Origin: Deltaproteobacteria bacterium
GTDB lineage: Bacteria; Myxococcota; B64-G9
Direction of reading: 5' to 3'
Assembly: GCA_030622135.1 (NCBI GenBank)
Contig: JAUXGL010000006.1
Coordinates: 1 to 49,124, forward strand
Length of the DNA stretch: 49,124 nt
In this document: piece by piece, positions 9,274-17,485 of the stretch
How positions within the stretch are numbered: position 1 is the stretch's first letter
How the letters are laid out: each line of letters opens with the position of its first letter
Notes under the pieces: generated by a model
The model's database searches: none
The model's input: the letters and a program-made list of their open reading frames with translations, nothing else
What the model was told of the DNA's origin: nothing
Translations under genes and position numbers: made by a program

Positions 9274-11232
9274 ATGACCCAGTTGGACATACCAACCGCC
9301 CGCGCTTCCTTCGAGAGCCTGAAAGAACAGGCCCAGGCGGAGCACGACCGGCTCTTCGGCGAGGGGGCCACCGCCATCCTGGTGGGCACGGCCACCTGCG
9401 GCCGCTCCGCCGGGGCCATGCCGGTCGTGGAGAGTTTCAAGCAGGCCGTGGCCGCGGCGGGGCTCGACGCCGAGGTCCAGACGGTCGGCTGCATCGGCCA
9501 TTGCTACGCCGAGCCCATGGCGCAAATCAGCCGGCCCGGTTTTCCCGCGTTTTGGTACCACCATCTCAATCCGATCATCGCGCGCAACTTGGTCGAGAAG
9601 TTCCTCATCGAGGGAGACCCGCTATTCGAGTTTCTCCTGGGCGCCGCCGAGCCCAGCGACGAGTACCCGGGGCTTTCCGATCTGCCCCGTTACGGGAAGG
9701 AGGTCCGCCGGCTGCTGCGCCGCTGCGGCCGGCACGATCCCGAAAACATTTACCAGGCCGTCGCCCAGGGGGCCTACGCCGGGTTGCTCCGGGCGCTCGA
9801 GATGGGGCCCGACGCGGTCATCGCGGCGGTATCGGAATCCGGCCTGCGGGGGTTGGGCGGGGCGGGGTTTCCGACCGGGCGCAAGTGGAGAGCCTGCCGC
9901 GATCGCAAAGGCCGCCCCCACTACATCATTTGCAACGCCGACGAGGGCGACCCGGGGGCCTTCATGGATCGCACCATCTTGGAGAGCGATCCGCATGCGG
10001 TGATCGAAGGCATGATCATCGGGGCGCTGGCCATTGGCTCCGGACGGGGTTACGTGTACGTTCGCGCCGAGTACCCGCTGGCCGTCTCGACAATACAGAA
10101 GGCCATAGCGGATGCGCGATCGGTCGGCCTCCTGGGAAAAAACGTTTTGGGATCCGGCTTCGGGTTCGATGTGGAAGTTTTCGAGGGGGCCGGTGCGTTT
10201 ATTTGCGGCGAGGAAACCGCGTTGATCGGAAGCATCGAGGGCCGTCGCGGAATGCCCGGTATCCGGCCGCCGTTTCCGGTCGAGCAAGGTTTGTACGGCC
10301 GGCCCACCGTGCTGGACAACGTGAAGAGTTTCGCCAACGTCGGCCCGGTCATTGCCGAAGGTCCCGACAAGTTCAAGAGCGTGGGGACCGAGACCAGCAA
10401 AGGCACCGCCGTATTCGCCCTGGCCGGCAAGATCGCCAATCCGGGCCTGGTCGAGGTGCCCATGGGCATGACCCTCAGGGAGCTGATCTTCGACATCGGG
10501 GGCGGCGTCCCCCGGGGTAAGCAGTTCAAGGCCGTGCAGATCGGGGGCCCTTCCGGCGGCTGTTTGCCGGAGTCGCTGCTGGACACCCCCGTCGACTTCG
10601 AGTCCCTGCGCGAGGTGGGTGCCATGATGGGCTCGGGCGGCATGGTCATCCTAGACCAGGACAACTGCATGGTGGAGACCGCCCGCTACTTTCTGGAGTT
10701 CACCCAGCGGGAGTCCTGCGGCAAGTGCACCTTCTGTCGCATCGGCACCCGGCACATGCTGGACATCCTGGAACGGATCGCCAGGGGGGAAGGCCGCGAG
10801 GAAGACATCGAAAACCTCGATCGGCTGGCCTCCGAGATCCAGGACGGTTCCTTGTGCAACCTGGGAAAGACCGCGCCCAACCCGGTGCTGACCACGTTGC
10901 GTTTCTTCCGTGACGAGTACCTGGCCCACATCCGGCGGCAGTGCTGCCCCGCCGGGGTTTGCAAGGAATTGACCGCCTACTACATCCTGCCGGACAAGTG
11001 CGCCCGGGGCTGCGACGCTTGCGTGGGCAGCTGCCCGCCCGAAGCCATCTACACCACCTCGAAGCGGATCAAGGCCATTGATCAGTCGCTGTGCGTAAAC
11101 TGCGACTCCTGCGTGGCCGCCTGCCCCGAGGAGTACGCCGCGGTGGTGAAGATCTCACCGAAAAAAGACCTCCCCGCGGCCGCGCACCCTCCGAGTGCCG
11201 CTTCGCCGCCCCGCACCGAGGTGAAGCAATGA
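9274..11232 (+). CDS. NuoF/HydB-like NADH-binding flavoprotein with ferredoxin tail
   Basis: A 652-residue NAD(P)H:acceptor flavoprotein subunit. An N-terminal thioredoxin-like ferredoxin domain (about 33-100; Cys42, Cys73, Cys77) precedes the NuoF core: the NADH/FMN Gly-rich region (G194-G-A-G-F and following), G-R-G-Y near 257, and G-A-G-A-F-I-C-G-E-E at 306-314. The [4Fe-4S] ligands are C482-x2-C485-x2-C488 and C528. The C-terminus adds two [4Fe-4S] sites (C576, C580, C583, C587; C607, C610, C613, C617), as in HydB/HndC of NAD(P)-linked hydrogenases. The first has an extra residue (C-x3-C-x2-C-x3-C). A GTG at 9268, overlapping the upstream TGA and preceded by AGGA, is an alternative start. 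Confidence 0.93.
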   Translation: MTQLDIPTARASFESLKEQAQAEHDRLFGEGATAILVGTATCGRSAGAMPVVESFKQAVAAAGLDAEVQTVGCIGHCYAEPMAQISRPGFPAFWYHHLNPIIARNLVEKFLIEGDPLFEFLLGAAEPSDEYPGLSDLPRYGKEVRRLLRRCGRHDPENIYQAVAQGAYAGLLRALEMGPDAVIAAVSESGLRGLGGAGFPTGRKWRACRDRKGRPHYIICNADEGDPGAFMDRTILESDPHAVIEGMIIGALAIGSGRGYVYVRAEYPLAVSTIQKAIADARSVGLLGKNVLGSGFGFDVEVFEGAGAFICGEETALIGSIEGRRGMPGIRPPFPVEQGLYGRPTVLDNVKSFANVGPVIAEGPDKFKSVGTETSKGTAVFALAGKIANPGLVEVPMGMTLRELIFDIGGGVPRGKQFKAVQIGGPSGGCLPESLLDTPVDFESLREVGAMMGSGGMVILDQDNCMVETARYFLEFTQRESCGKCTFCRIGTRHMLDILERIARGEGREEDIENLDRLASEIQDGSLCNLGKTAPNPVLTTLRFFRDEYLAHIRRQCCPAGVCKELTAYYILPDKCARGCDACVGSCPPEAIYTTSKRIKAIDQSLCVNCDSCVAACPEEYAAVVKISPKKDLPAAAHPPSAASPPRTEVKQ

Positions 11233-11870
11233 CAAAAGCCACCATCATCGTGGACGGGCGGGAAATCAAGGCCGAGGTGGGCTCGCGTCTTTTGTGGGCG
11301 ATTATAGACGCGGGGATCTGGGTGCCCAACCTGTGCGCCATCCGGGGACTGGAGCCGCCCGACGGGGGCTGCCGGTTGTGCTGGGTGGAGGTTGAGGATC
11401 GGGAGAGTCCGGTGACCAGTTGCACCCAGCCGGTTTTTGACGGGATGGTGGTGCGCACGCGCTCGCCGGCGGTGGATCGCCTGGTGCGGGCGGGGTTCGA
11501 GATGCTTTTGTCCACGCATCGGCTCGACTGCAAGGATTGCCCGGGCAACCGCCGCTGCGCCCTGCAGGAGATCGCCAGGCTAAGAAAGATCCCGCTGCGA
11601 GGGAAGCGCCTTTTTAAGATCGAGCCCGATTTCCCAGTCGACGAGAGCCGTGCCGACCTGGGGTTGAACCCCAACCACTGCGTGCTCTGCGGAAAGTGCG
11701 TTCACGTTTGCAACCACGAGGTAAAGAAGGGCGTACTCGACATCGCCAACCGGGGGATCGAGTCGGTGGTCTCCACCTTCGACGGCCAACCCCTGGCCGA
11801 GCAGGACTGCGGAGACTGCACCCGCTGCGCCGAGGTTTGTCCCGTCGGCGCCATCTATCTGCGAAGGTAG
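11229..11870 (+). CDS. HoxU/NuoG-N-terminal-like iron-sulfur subunit
   Basis: A 213-residue electron-transfer protein matching the N-terminal part of NuoG and [FeFe]-hydrogenase HydA, or stand-alone HoxU. All ligands are visible: [2Fe-2S] C36, C48, C51, C65; His-Cys3 [4Fe-4S] H97, C101, C104, C110; and two ferredoxin sites C151/C154/C157/C161 and C194/C197/C200/C204. It ends right after the second ferredoxin site, so neither an H-cluster domain nor a molybdopterin domain is present. It should pass electrons between the NuoF-like flavoprotein and an unidentified partner. ATG 11229 overlaps the upstream TGA by 4 bases. The next gene lies 140 bases on, beyond a strong hairpin. Confidence 0.9.
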   Translation: MTKATIIVDGREIKAEVGSRLLWAIIDAGIWVPNLCAIRGLEPPDGGCRLCWVEVEDRESPVTSCTQPVFDGMVVRTRSPAVDRLVRAGFEMLLSTHRLDCKDCPGNRRCALQEIARLRKIPLRGKRLFKIEPDFPVDESRADLGLNPNHCVLCGKCVHVCNHEVKKGVLDIANRGIESVVSTFDGQPLAEQDCGDCTRCAEVCPVGAIYLRR

Positions 11871-11935
11871 GGGCGCGATTTACAGCGAAGCAGCCCTCGC
11901 CGTTTGAGGGTCGCGCCCGTGTTCCTCGGCGCCGT

Positions 11936-11965
11936 TGTCTGGGCGTCATAAATGACGCCCAGACA
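11936..11965 (+). terminator. Perfect 13-bp hairpin between the diaphorase and Rieske operons
   Basis: TGTCTGGGCGTCA at 11936-11948 and its exact complement at 11953-11965 flank a TAAA loop. The following bases (TTATCTTG) are T-rich but not a true T-run. It could be a weak or bidirectional terminator, an attenuator, or an operator for the genes beginning at 12011. Confidence 0.6.
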
Positions 11966-12010
11966 TTATCTTGCATACGTTCTGACCGTTGACTACACTC
12001 GAATCCAGTC

Positions 12011-12637
12011 ATGGGAAAACGGAGTAGTAAGAGAGCGGCGAAGAAGAAAAAACCCACATCGGCCGGAGAAGATCAGCCGCCCGGTCAGTCTACCCAGGAG
12101 GAAATCCCGGCCGAGGAGGCGGGGGCGGACGCGGCCCGCGAGGCGTCGTTGGGTCCGGGGGACCCGGGTGCCGAGCCGCCGTCTTCGCGGCGGCAGTTCT
12201 TGGCGCGGGCCGGCAACTGGACTGTCTGTGCCTGTGCTCTGGGGGCCGCGGCCGGTTCGCTGCGCCTGGCCAGCCCGGATTTCTTCGAGGGGCCTCCAAA
12301 ACGCTTTCCACTGGGACTGCCCTCCGACTTCAAGACCGGCACCCTGACCTGGCTTCAAGACCAGCAGCTCTTCGTGCTTCGGGATGGGCGGGGCTTCGCG
12401 GCGTTTTCATCTCGTTGCACCCACCTGGGTTGCACGGTGCGCCGGACCGCCGACGGGTTCTTCTGTCCTTGCCACGGGGCTCGGTTCGACGAGCAGGGCC
12501 TGGTGGTTTTAGGTCCCGCCCGCACGCCGCTGCCCTGGTTCGAAGTCTGGGTCGAGTCCGACGGCCGCGTCTGGGTGGACACCGGCCAGGTCGTACCGGT
12601 AGGGACCATGATCTCCCCGGGCGGGGCGGAATCATGA
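12011..12637 (+). CDS. Rieske iron-sulfur protein, Tat-targeted
   Basis: A 208-residue Rieske [2Fe-2S] protein of a quinol:cytochrome c oxidoreductase. The cluster ligands are C136-T-H138 with C141 in CTHLGC, and C152-P-C154-H155 in the second box; the residue after CPCHG is Ala where many high-potential proteins have Ser. A twin-arginine motif (SRRQFL, 59-64) and hydrophobic stretch (about 70-88) anchor it on the outer face of the inner membrane. The first 58 residues are Lys- and then Glu-rich and would stay cytoplasmic. TTG 12149, after GAGG, would give a conventional short leader and is an alternative start. It overlaps the cytochrome b gene by 4 bases. Confidence 0.92.
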   Translation: MGKRSSKRAAKKKKPTSAGEDQPPGQSTQEEIPAEEAGADAAREASLGPGDPGAEPPSSRRQFLARAGNWTVCACALGAAAGSLRLASPDFFEGPPKRFPLGLPSDFKTGTLTWLQDQQLFVLRDGRGFAAFSSRCTHLGCTVRRTADGFFCPCHGARFDEQGLVVLGPARTPLPWFEVWVESDGRVWVDTGQVVPVGTMISPGGAES

Positions 12638-13998
12638 AGCCGTCCTTTTTTTCCGCCCTGCTTTCCAACCTCCGATCCCTGCCTGGTGCCCTGAGAAGCG
12701 GTCTGCGGCCGGGCGGAGACCCGGCGCCGGCGCTGGGGCAGCGGATGCGCCGGAATTTCATCTACCACCTGCACGTGCTCAAGGTGTCCGCGCGCACGCT
12801 GCATCCGTTGACCACCCTGGGGCTGGGAGTAATCACCGCCACCTTGTTCTTCGTGCTGGTTGTCACCGGCATCCTTTTGATGATCTACTACCTGCCGACC
12901 TCCCGGCAGGCCTACGAAAGCATGCAGGACATTCAATACGCGGTCGCCTTGGGCGGCTTCACCCGGGCGTTGCACCGCTGGGCCGCGCACGGGATGGTGT
13001 TGGTGATCTTGCTGCATCTCTTCCGGGTGGTGTTCACCGGATCCTATCGCCGGCGGGAGTTGAACTGGATTCTGGGGATCGGCCTGGGGTTTTGCACCCT
13101 GGGCCTGGCCTTCACCGGCTACCTGCTACCCTGGGACCAACTGTCCTTCTGGGCGGTCTCGGTTTCCACGGCCATGCTGGACAACGTTCCTCTGATCGGA
13201 GGATGTATAAAGAGCTTGCTGCTGGGCGGGGAGATCGTCTCGTCGGCTACCCTGCTGCGCTTCTATACCTTGCACGTGGCCTTGCTGCCCGCCGGCCTGC
13301 TCTTGTTTTTGGCCTTGCACTTCTGGCGAATTCGCAAGGACGGTGGCCTGGCCGCATCCGCCACTCTTCCAGAGGACGCCAAGATGTTTCCCGCCTGGCC
13401 CCACCTGGTGCTGCGCGAGGCCATCCTGGTCCTTTTGGTGCTGGCGGTGGTGTGCCTGGTGTCGGCATTCGTCAAAGCTCCGCTGGGGGTTCCTCTCGAT
13501 TTCCACACTCCGGGCAACCCCGAGAAAGCCCCCTGGTATTTCCTCTGGGTGCAGGAAGCGGTCAGCTACTCATCGGTGGTGGGCGGCTTCGTGTTTCCCG
13601 GCCTGCTGCTGTTCGGTCTCCTGCTGTTGCCTTTCCTGGAGCGGGAGGACCGGGGGGTGGGTACGTGGTTCGGCCCGCGGCAGTGCCGCCGGGCGGTCGT
13701 AGTCGCCCTGGCGGCCTCCGTTTTGGCCTTTCTGGTGTTCGAGGCCCTTTTTGTCACGGCGGCCGACGGATTGGATCCTCTGGCGCGGGATTTGTTCAAT
13801 CCCGCCACGGGCATGCTGGTGCTGGCCGTTGCCGCGTTTGTTCTCGGGGGGTGGCTGACCGGATCTACGCGGGGCGCGTTTCTCTCCGGTTTCGTGGTGA
13901 TGCTGGTGGCCGTCGTGGGGTTTACGGTGATGGGCTTGCTGCGGGGGCCCGACTGGGTTTTCTACCTTCCCGGGGAGGCGTGGCCCGGTGGGATTTGA
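12634..13998 (+). CDS. Cytochrome b of a b6f-type Rieske/cyt b complex
   Basis: A 454-residue integral membrane diheme cytochrome b. The heme ligands are H114 and H128 in one helix and H214 and H229 in another. The x14 spacing of the second pair is the b6f-type pattern (bc1 has x13). The C-terminal part supplies the subunit-IV-like helices, including the Qo-site region with A-P-W-Y-F near 300 in place of the classic P-E-W-Y, a variant I associate with menaquinol complexes. It oxidises quinol and splits electrons between the Rieske protein and the low-potential hemes. ATG 12634 overlaps the Rieske stop; its own end overlaps the cytochrome c gene by 11 bases. Confidence 0.92.
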   Translation: MKPSFFSALLSNLRSLPGALRSGLRPGGDPAPALGQRMRRNFIYHLHVLKVSARTLHPLTTLGLGVITATLFFVLVVTGILLMIYYLPTSRQAYESMQDIQYAVALGGFTRALHRWAAHGMVLVILLHLFRVVFTGSYRRRELNWILGIGLGFCTLGLAFTGYLLPWDQLSFWAVSVSTAMLDNVPLIGGCIKSLLLGGEIVSSATLLRFYTLHVALLPAGLLLFLALHFWRIRKDGGLAASATLPEDAKMFPAWPHLVLREAILVLLVLAVVCLVSAFVKAPLGVPLDFHTPGNPEKAPWYFLWVQEAVSYSSVVGGFVFPGLLLFGLLLLPFLEREDRGVGTWFGPRQCRRAVVVALAASVLAFLVFEALFVTAADGLDPLARDLFNPATGMLVLAVAAFVLGGWLTGSTRGAFLSGFVVMLVAVVGFTVMGLLRGPDWVFYLPGEAWPGGI

Positions 13999-15016
13999 CG
14001 CTCGAAAGGACGCTTTGCGCTTGCGGGCGGGCTTGTTGCTGAGCGCGCTGGCCCTGGCCCTGGTTTTTTTGTTGGTGGCATTTCGCGGCTGCCGCACCGA
14101 GTGGCGCAGTCACCAAGACGCCTTTCGCGAGTTGGGGGCGGTCCCGGCCGGAAGGGAGTTGGGGATTGCACAGTTTGAAAACTGTGTCGGGGAAGTGGAT
14201 CGTTGCACCACCTGCCATTTGGGAGTGACTCGCGCCGACCTGGCCGGTGAGGAGATCCCGCTTCCTTTCCGGGCCCACCCCGCTCCTCTGGCGCATCATG
14301 TAAAGAACCGGGTCGGGTGCAGCGTGTGTCACGGGGGCACCCCCCGGGCGCTGGAGTCCCGGACCGCCCATGCCGCGCCCGGCACGGGCCGGACGGATCC
14401 CCTGCACCGGCTGCCTCACATCCAGGCTAGTTGCGCCCGTTGCCACCTGCCCGGAGATCGGCCGGGGATGGAACGGTTGAAAAACGGCGCCAGGCTGTAC
14501 CTGAGCCTGGGCTGTGCCATCTGCCATCCATTGACCCGCGGGGGGCGCGGTGGGTGGGATTTCGGTACCGACCTGCGCTCCATCGGCAGAAGGAGCCTGG
14601 CTTATCTCGAGGCCAGCCTGGTGGATCCCGCCGCCAATTTCCCCCAGTCGACCATGCCATCCTTCGCGCACACCTTCGAAAAGAATACCGAGGCTTTGGT
14701 GGATCTGCTTATTTACCTCGAGAGCCTGGTGCTCGAGCGCTCGGGCGGCGAATGTAACCGGAGGACCCGGAGCCAGGGCCTGGCGATGGCGAATTGCACC
14801 ACTTGCCACTCGGGGGAAGCGGGCCGGGCCTGCGGCCGGTTCGAGCACCGCTGCCCGTATATTCTGGAGCGCAAAGATCAGCTCGATTGCACCCGCTGTC
14901 ACCCGGGGAGCATGCCCGGACCGGATGAGCACAAAGGATTTTGCCCGGTCATTCGGGAGCACCGGCGGGGATGTTCGGCCTGCCACGACGGGTTGCCGGA
15001 GGTGGAAGGATCATGA
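13988..15016 (+). CDS. Membrane-anchored seven-heme cytochrome c
   Basis: A 342-residue periplasmic cytochrome with one N-terminal transmembrane anchor (about 14-32) and seven CxxCH heme sites at 73, 111, 149, 176, 270, 301 and 329. The fourth site lies in a class-I-like monoheme domain (about 164-248) with M223 in MPSF as the likely distal ligand. It would take electrons from the Rieske/cytochrome b subunits encoded upstream and/or from the GMC dehydrogenase encoded downstream, replacing the triheme subunit of classical gluconate, fructose and glucose dehydrogenases. Start GTG 13988 lies inside the end of the cytochrome b gene, and its stop overlaps the next start by 4 bases. Confidence 0.9.
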   Translation: MGFDARKDALRLRAGLLLSALALALVFLLVAFRGCRTEWRSHQDAFRELGAVPAGRELGIAQFENCVGEVDRCTTCHLGVTRADLAGEEIPLPFRAHPAPLAHHVKNRVGCSVCHGGTPRALESRTAHAAPGTGRTDPLHRLPHIQASCARCHLPGDRPGMERLKNGARLYLSLGCAICHPLTRGGRGGWDFGTDLRSIGRRSLAYLEASLVDPAANFPQSTMPSFAHTFEKNTEALVDLLIYLESLVLERSGGECNRRTRSQGLAMANCTTCHSGEAGRACGRFEHRCPYILERKDQLDCTRCHPGSMPGPDEHKGFCPVIREHRRGCSACHDGLPEVEGS

Positions 15017-15552
15017 GGCTCAACCGCAGACAGATGATTCTTTCCCTGCTTTCGATCTCGGCCGGGCGGTTGCTGCCCGGCTGCGGCTCCGGTCCCGCGA
15101 AAAATCGCGAGGGGGCGTCGCTTTTGGTGTTCGAGCCGGACCGCCGGCGGGCTCTTTGTTCGGCCGCGGAAAGGATTCTACCCGGCGCCGTCGAGGCGGG
15201 CGTGCCCGAGTACATGGACTACTGGATTTCGCGCCAGCCCTTCTCGATAGTCTCGGACTGGAAGCCCATTTTGAAGGTCGGGGCGGTGCACCTCGATCGC
15301 ATCGCCCGGGCGGAGTACCGCCGGGCATTTGCCGATTGCAAGCCCGACGAACAGGACGCCGTGTTGACCCGGTTCCAGAAAGGGGAGGTGCGGGCCAAGC
15401 GGTTCAACTCGAGCGCATTCTTCCAGCGGCTGGTGACGCTGACGCTGGAGGGATTCCTGTCCGACCCCAAGTACGGCGGAAACCGCGACGGGGTGGGCTG
15501 GCGCTTCATCGGCCGCACTCCCTGCTGGTGGGCCCCCAAGAGGTTGCCATGA
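15013..15552 (+). CDS. Gluconate 2-dehydrogenase subunit 3-like protein
   Basis: A 179-residue small subunit of a membrane-bound GMC dehydrogenase. The N-terminus has a Tat-type N-R-R-Q-M motif and hydrophobic run, followed by a lipobox-like L-L-P-G-C (Cys20), so it may be a Tat-exported lipoprotein. The C-terminus ends in the family signature (G-F-L-S-D-P-K-Y-G-G-N-R-D-G-V-G-W). In known systems this subunit carries the leaderless flavoprotein across the membrane by hitch-hiking and stabilises it. Overlaps of 4 bases on both sides tie it to the cytochrome and to the large subunit. ATG 15013 is preferred over upstream in-frame codons because it starts the Tat signal. Confidence 0.9.
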   Translation: MRLNRRQMILSLLSISAGRLLPGCGSGPAKNREGASLLVFEPDRRRALCSAAERILPGAVEAGVPEYMDYWISRQPFSIVSDWKPILKVGAVHLDRIARAEYRRAFADCKPDEQDAVLTRFQKGEVRAKRFNSSAFFQRLVTLTLEGFLSDPKYGGNRDGVGWRFIGRTPCWWAPKRLP

Positions 15553-17225
15553 CTTCCGTTCAGAAGGCAGACGTCGTGGTGGTGGGCAGCGGGGCCGGGG
15601 GTGCGCCGGTGGCTCTGACTCTCTCCGAGGCCGGCGCGAAGGTGGTGGTGCTGGAAAGGGGGCCCTGGTACAGCGTGCGCGAATTCACCCACGACGAGGT
15701 GGGCGTCTGCCGCCGCGATTTCTTTGTTCCCTATCCCTACGACGGCTACGACCCCAAGACTATCCGCAAGCAGGGCCAGAAGGAAGCCCATCGGACCAGC
15801 GAGGGATGGATTGGCGTGTGCGTGGGCGGGGGAACCGTCCACATGAGCGGTTTCTTCTACCGCTTCAAGGAGTCGGATCTCCGCTTAAAGAGCATGACCG
15901 GGGGGGTAAAGGGTGCCGATCTGGCCGACTGGCCCCTGCGGATGGATGACCTGCTGCCTTACTATGATCTCATGGAGGCTCGCATCGGCGTCTCCGGGCA
16001 GGCCGGCATCAACCCATACGAGACCCGCAAGCGCCCCTTCCCCCTTCCGCCGCTGCACTCCCACCCGGCCGCGAAGTTGCTCGACCAGGCGGCGCAGTCC
16101 TTGGGATTCCATTCTTTCCCAACGCCCCGGGCGATCCTTTCCCGATCCTATGGAAACCGCCCGCCCTGCAACTACTGCGGCTTCTGCGGAGACTACGGCT
16201 GCGAGAACGGGGCCAAGTCCTCGACGCTGGCCAGCCTCATTCCCGCGGCCGAGGACACCGGACGCTGTCTGATCAAGCCTGGGTGCATGGCCCGGCGCGT
16301 GCTGGTGGACCGAGACGATCGCGTGACCGGAGTGGAGTACATCGATCCCCAGGGAGAGGTCAAAAGGATCCAGGCCCGGGTCGTGGTCCTGGCCGCCTCC
16401 GCCATCGAAAGCGCCCGGTTGCTGCTGCTTTCCGAAACCGGACGCTTTCCTCATGGGCTCTGCAACCGCAGCGGCCTGCTGGGAAAAAACCTGACCTTCT
16501 CCACCTTCGGTAAGGCCACGGCCGTCTTCGACCGGGGCGAGCTGGAAGCGAAGCTGGGTAAAGCGGGAATGGATCTTCCCTTCCTCCTGCGGTCCGTCCA
16601 GGACGATTACTGGATGGAGAAGACGCCGCTCTTGCTCCCCAAGGGCGGCACCTACAATTTCTTGCTGCACCATCCCAACCCCATCAACGCGGCCATCCGC
16701 CTGGCTCTGGACTCGAAGTGGTCGCTGTGGGGTCAGAAGCTCAAGGATCGCCTGCACAAGTATTTTCACGAGGAGCTCTGGATCGAATTCGAGGTGTTCG
16801 GCGAGTTCTTGCCCCACCAGGGTTGCTACCTGGACCTGGATCCGCGGGTAAAGGATCGCTTCAATTTGCCCGTGGCTCGGATTACCAACCGCCATCACCC
16901 GGCCTCCGACGATGTCAACCGCTTGATGGTGCGGCGGGGAATGGATATCCTCGAGGCCATCAGGCCCGCCCCCAGGAAGGTCACCCCCTGGACCTGGGCC
17001 ACCACCACCTATCATCTCCAGCACGGAACCTGCCGTTTTGGCACCGATCCTGCAAAATCGGTGTTGGATCCATGCTGCCAGGCCCACGACATAAAGAACC
17101 TCTACGTAACCGACGGGAGCTTCCTGCCCAATTCCGGGGGGGTACCGGCCACTCCCACCATTCTGGCCAACTCCTTTCGGGTGGCTCACCATATCTCCAA
17201 AAGCTTCCGCCGGCGCGAAATCTGA
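15549..17225 (+). CDS. GMC-family flavoprotein dehydrogenase large subunit
   Basis: A 558-residue FAD-dependent oxidoreductase of the gluconate-dehydrogenase-like GMC group. The FAD Rossmann motif is G13-S-G-A-G-G18 with Glu36; a second Gly-rich motif (G-G-G-T-V-H-M-S-G) lies at 93-101. A Cys cluster C207-x2-C210-x2-C213-x4-C218 could bind an Fe-S centre, as in related glucose and fructose dehydrogenases. The C-terminal QHGTCRFGTDP motif spans 491-501. Catalytic residues are uncertain: His489 or His492 could be the base, and the usual second residue (His or Asn) aligns with Pro533. No signal peptide is present, fitting Tat export with the small subunit. Substrate unknown, probably a sugar acid, sugar or alcohol. 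Confidence 0.88.
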   Translation: MTSVQKADVVVVGSGAGGAPVALTLSEAGAKVVVLERGPWYSVREFTHDEVGVCRRDFFVPYPYDGYDPKTIRKQGQKEAHRTSEGWIGVCVGGGTVHMSGFFYRFKESDLRLKSMTGGVKGADLADWPLRMDDLLPYYDLMEARIGVSGQAGINPYETRKRPFPLPPLHSHPAAKLLDQAAQSLGFHSFPTPRAILSRSYGNRPPCNYCGFCGDYGCENGAKSSTLASLIPAAEDTGRCLIKPGCMARRVLVDRDDRVTGVEYIDPQGEVKRIQARVVVLAASAIESARLLLLSETGRFPHGLCNRSGLLGKNLTFSTFGKATAVFDRGELEAKLGKAGMDLPFLLRSVQDDYWMEKTPLLLPKGGTYNFLLHHPNPINAAIRLALDSKWSLWGQKLKDRLHKYFHEELWIEFEVFGEFLPHQGCYLDLDPRVKDRFNLPVARITNRHHPASDDVNRLMVRRGMDILEAIRPAPRKVTPWTWATTTYHLQHGTCRFGTDPAKSVLDPCCQAHDIKNLYVTDGSFLPNSGGVPATPTILANSFRVAHHISKSFRRREI

Positions 17226-17233
17226 GCCGATGT

Positions 17234-17263
17234 GTGGGGTCGAGACCCCACCTGGGCTTTTTT
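17234..17263 (+). terminator. Probable terminator after the GMC operon
   Basis: GTGGGGT (17234-17240) and ACCCCAC (17245-17251) form a perfect 7-bp stem with a CGAG loop, 8 bases past the GMC stop. A run of six T follows at 17258-17263. Confidence 0.6.
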
Positions 17264-17485
17264 CAGGCCCCGCGTGGGGGTTTCAGACCCCGGCGTAACA
17301 GCTATTACTATAATGACATTTTTTTTCCGGCATTGGATTTGGTCCATCCGGGTCCGGGACATGGGCGTTTCTGTGGACTCGAGACCCCATTTTTTTCTGG
17401 TGCCTGGTCCCGGGCCCCCGGTCGACTCGTCGGTTATCTAGATGTTATTACAGGTGTTTTTTGTTTTACCGCGTGGCGTCTCAGT
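17264..17485. other. Gene-free spacer with GC-rich inverted elements
   Basis: No plausible gene. TCGAGACCCCA recurs here (17379-17389, followed by a T-run to 17396) and matches part of the hairpin at 17240-17250. G-run/C-run pairs around 17268-17292 and 17402-17420 could also fold. The pattern suggests tandem terminators insulating the sigma-54 promoter that follows. Confidence 0.4.

Noticed and set aside
8783-11870. Part of respiratory Complex I (nuo operon)
   Set aside because: Only E, F and an N-terminal G-like subunit are present, and the F subunit has the extra ferredoxin tail of hydrogenase-type diaphorases. No nuoA-D or H-N genes adjoin.
11229-11870. An [FeFe]-hydrogenase catalytic subunit
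   Set aside because: The protein ends after the second ferredoxin motif; the H-cluster Cys motifs and domain are absent.
17300-17325. TATAAT at 17309-17314 as a promoter
   Set aside because: No -35-like hexamer is correctly spaced, and a run of eight T follows directly. The sigma-54 site nearer the gene is far stronger.
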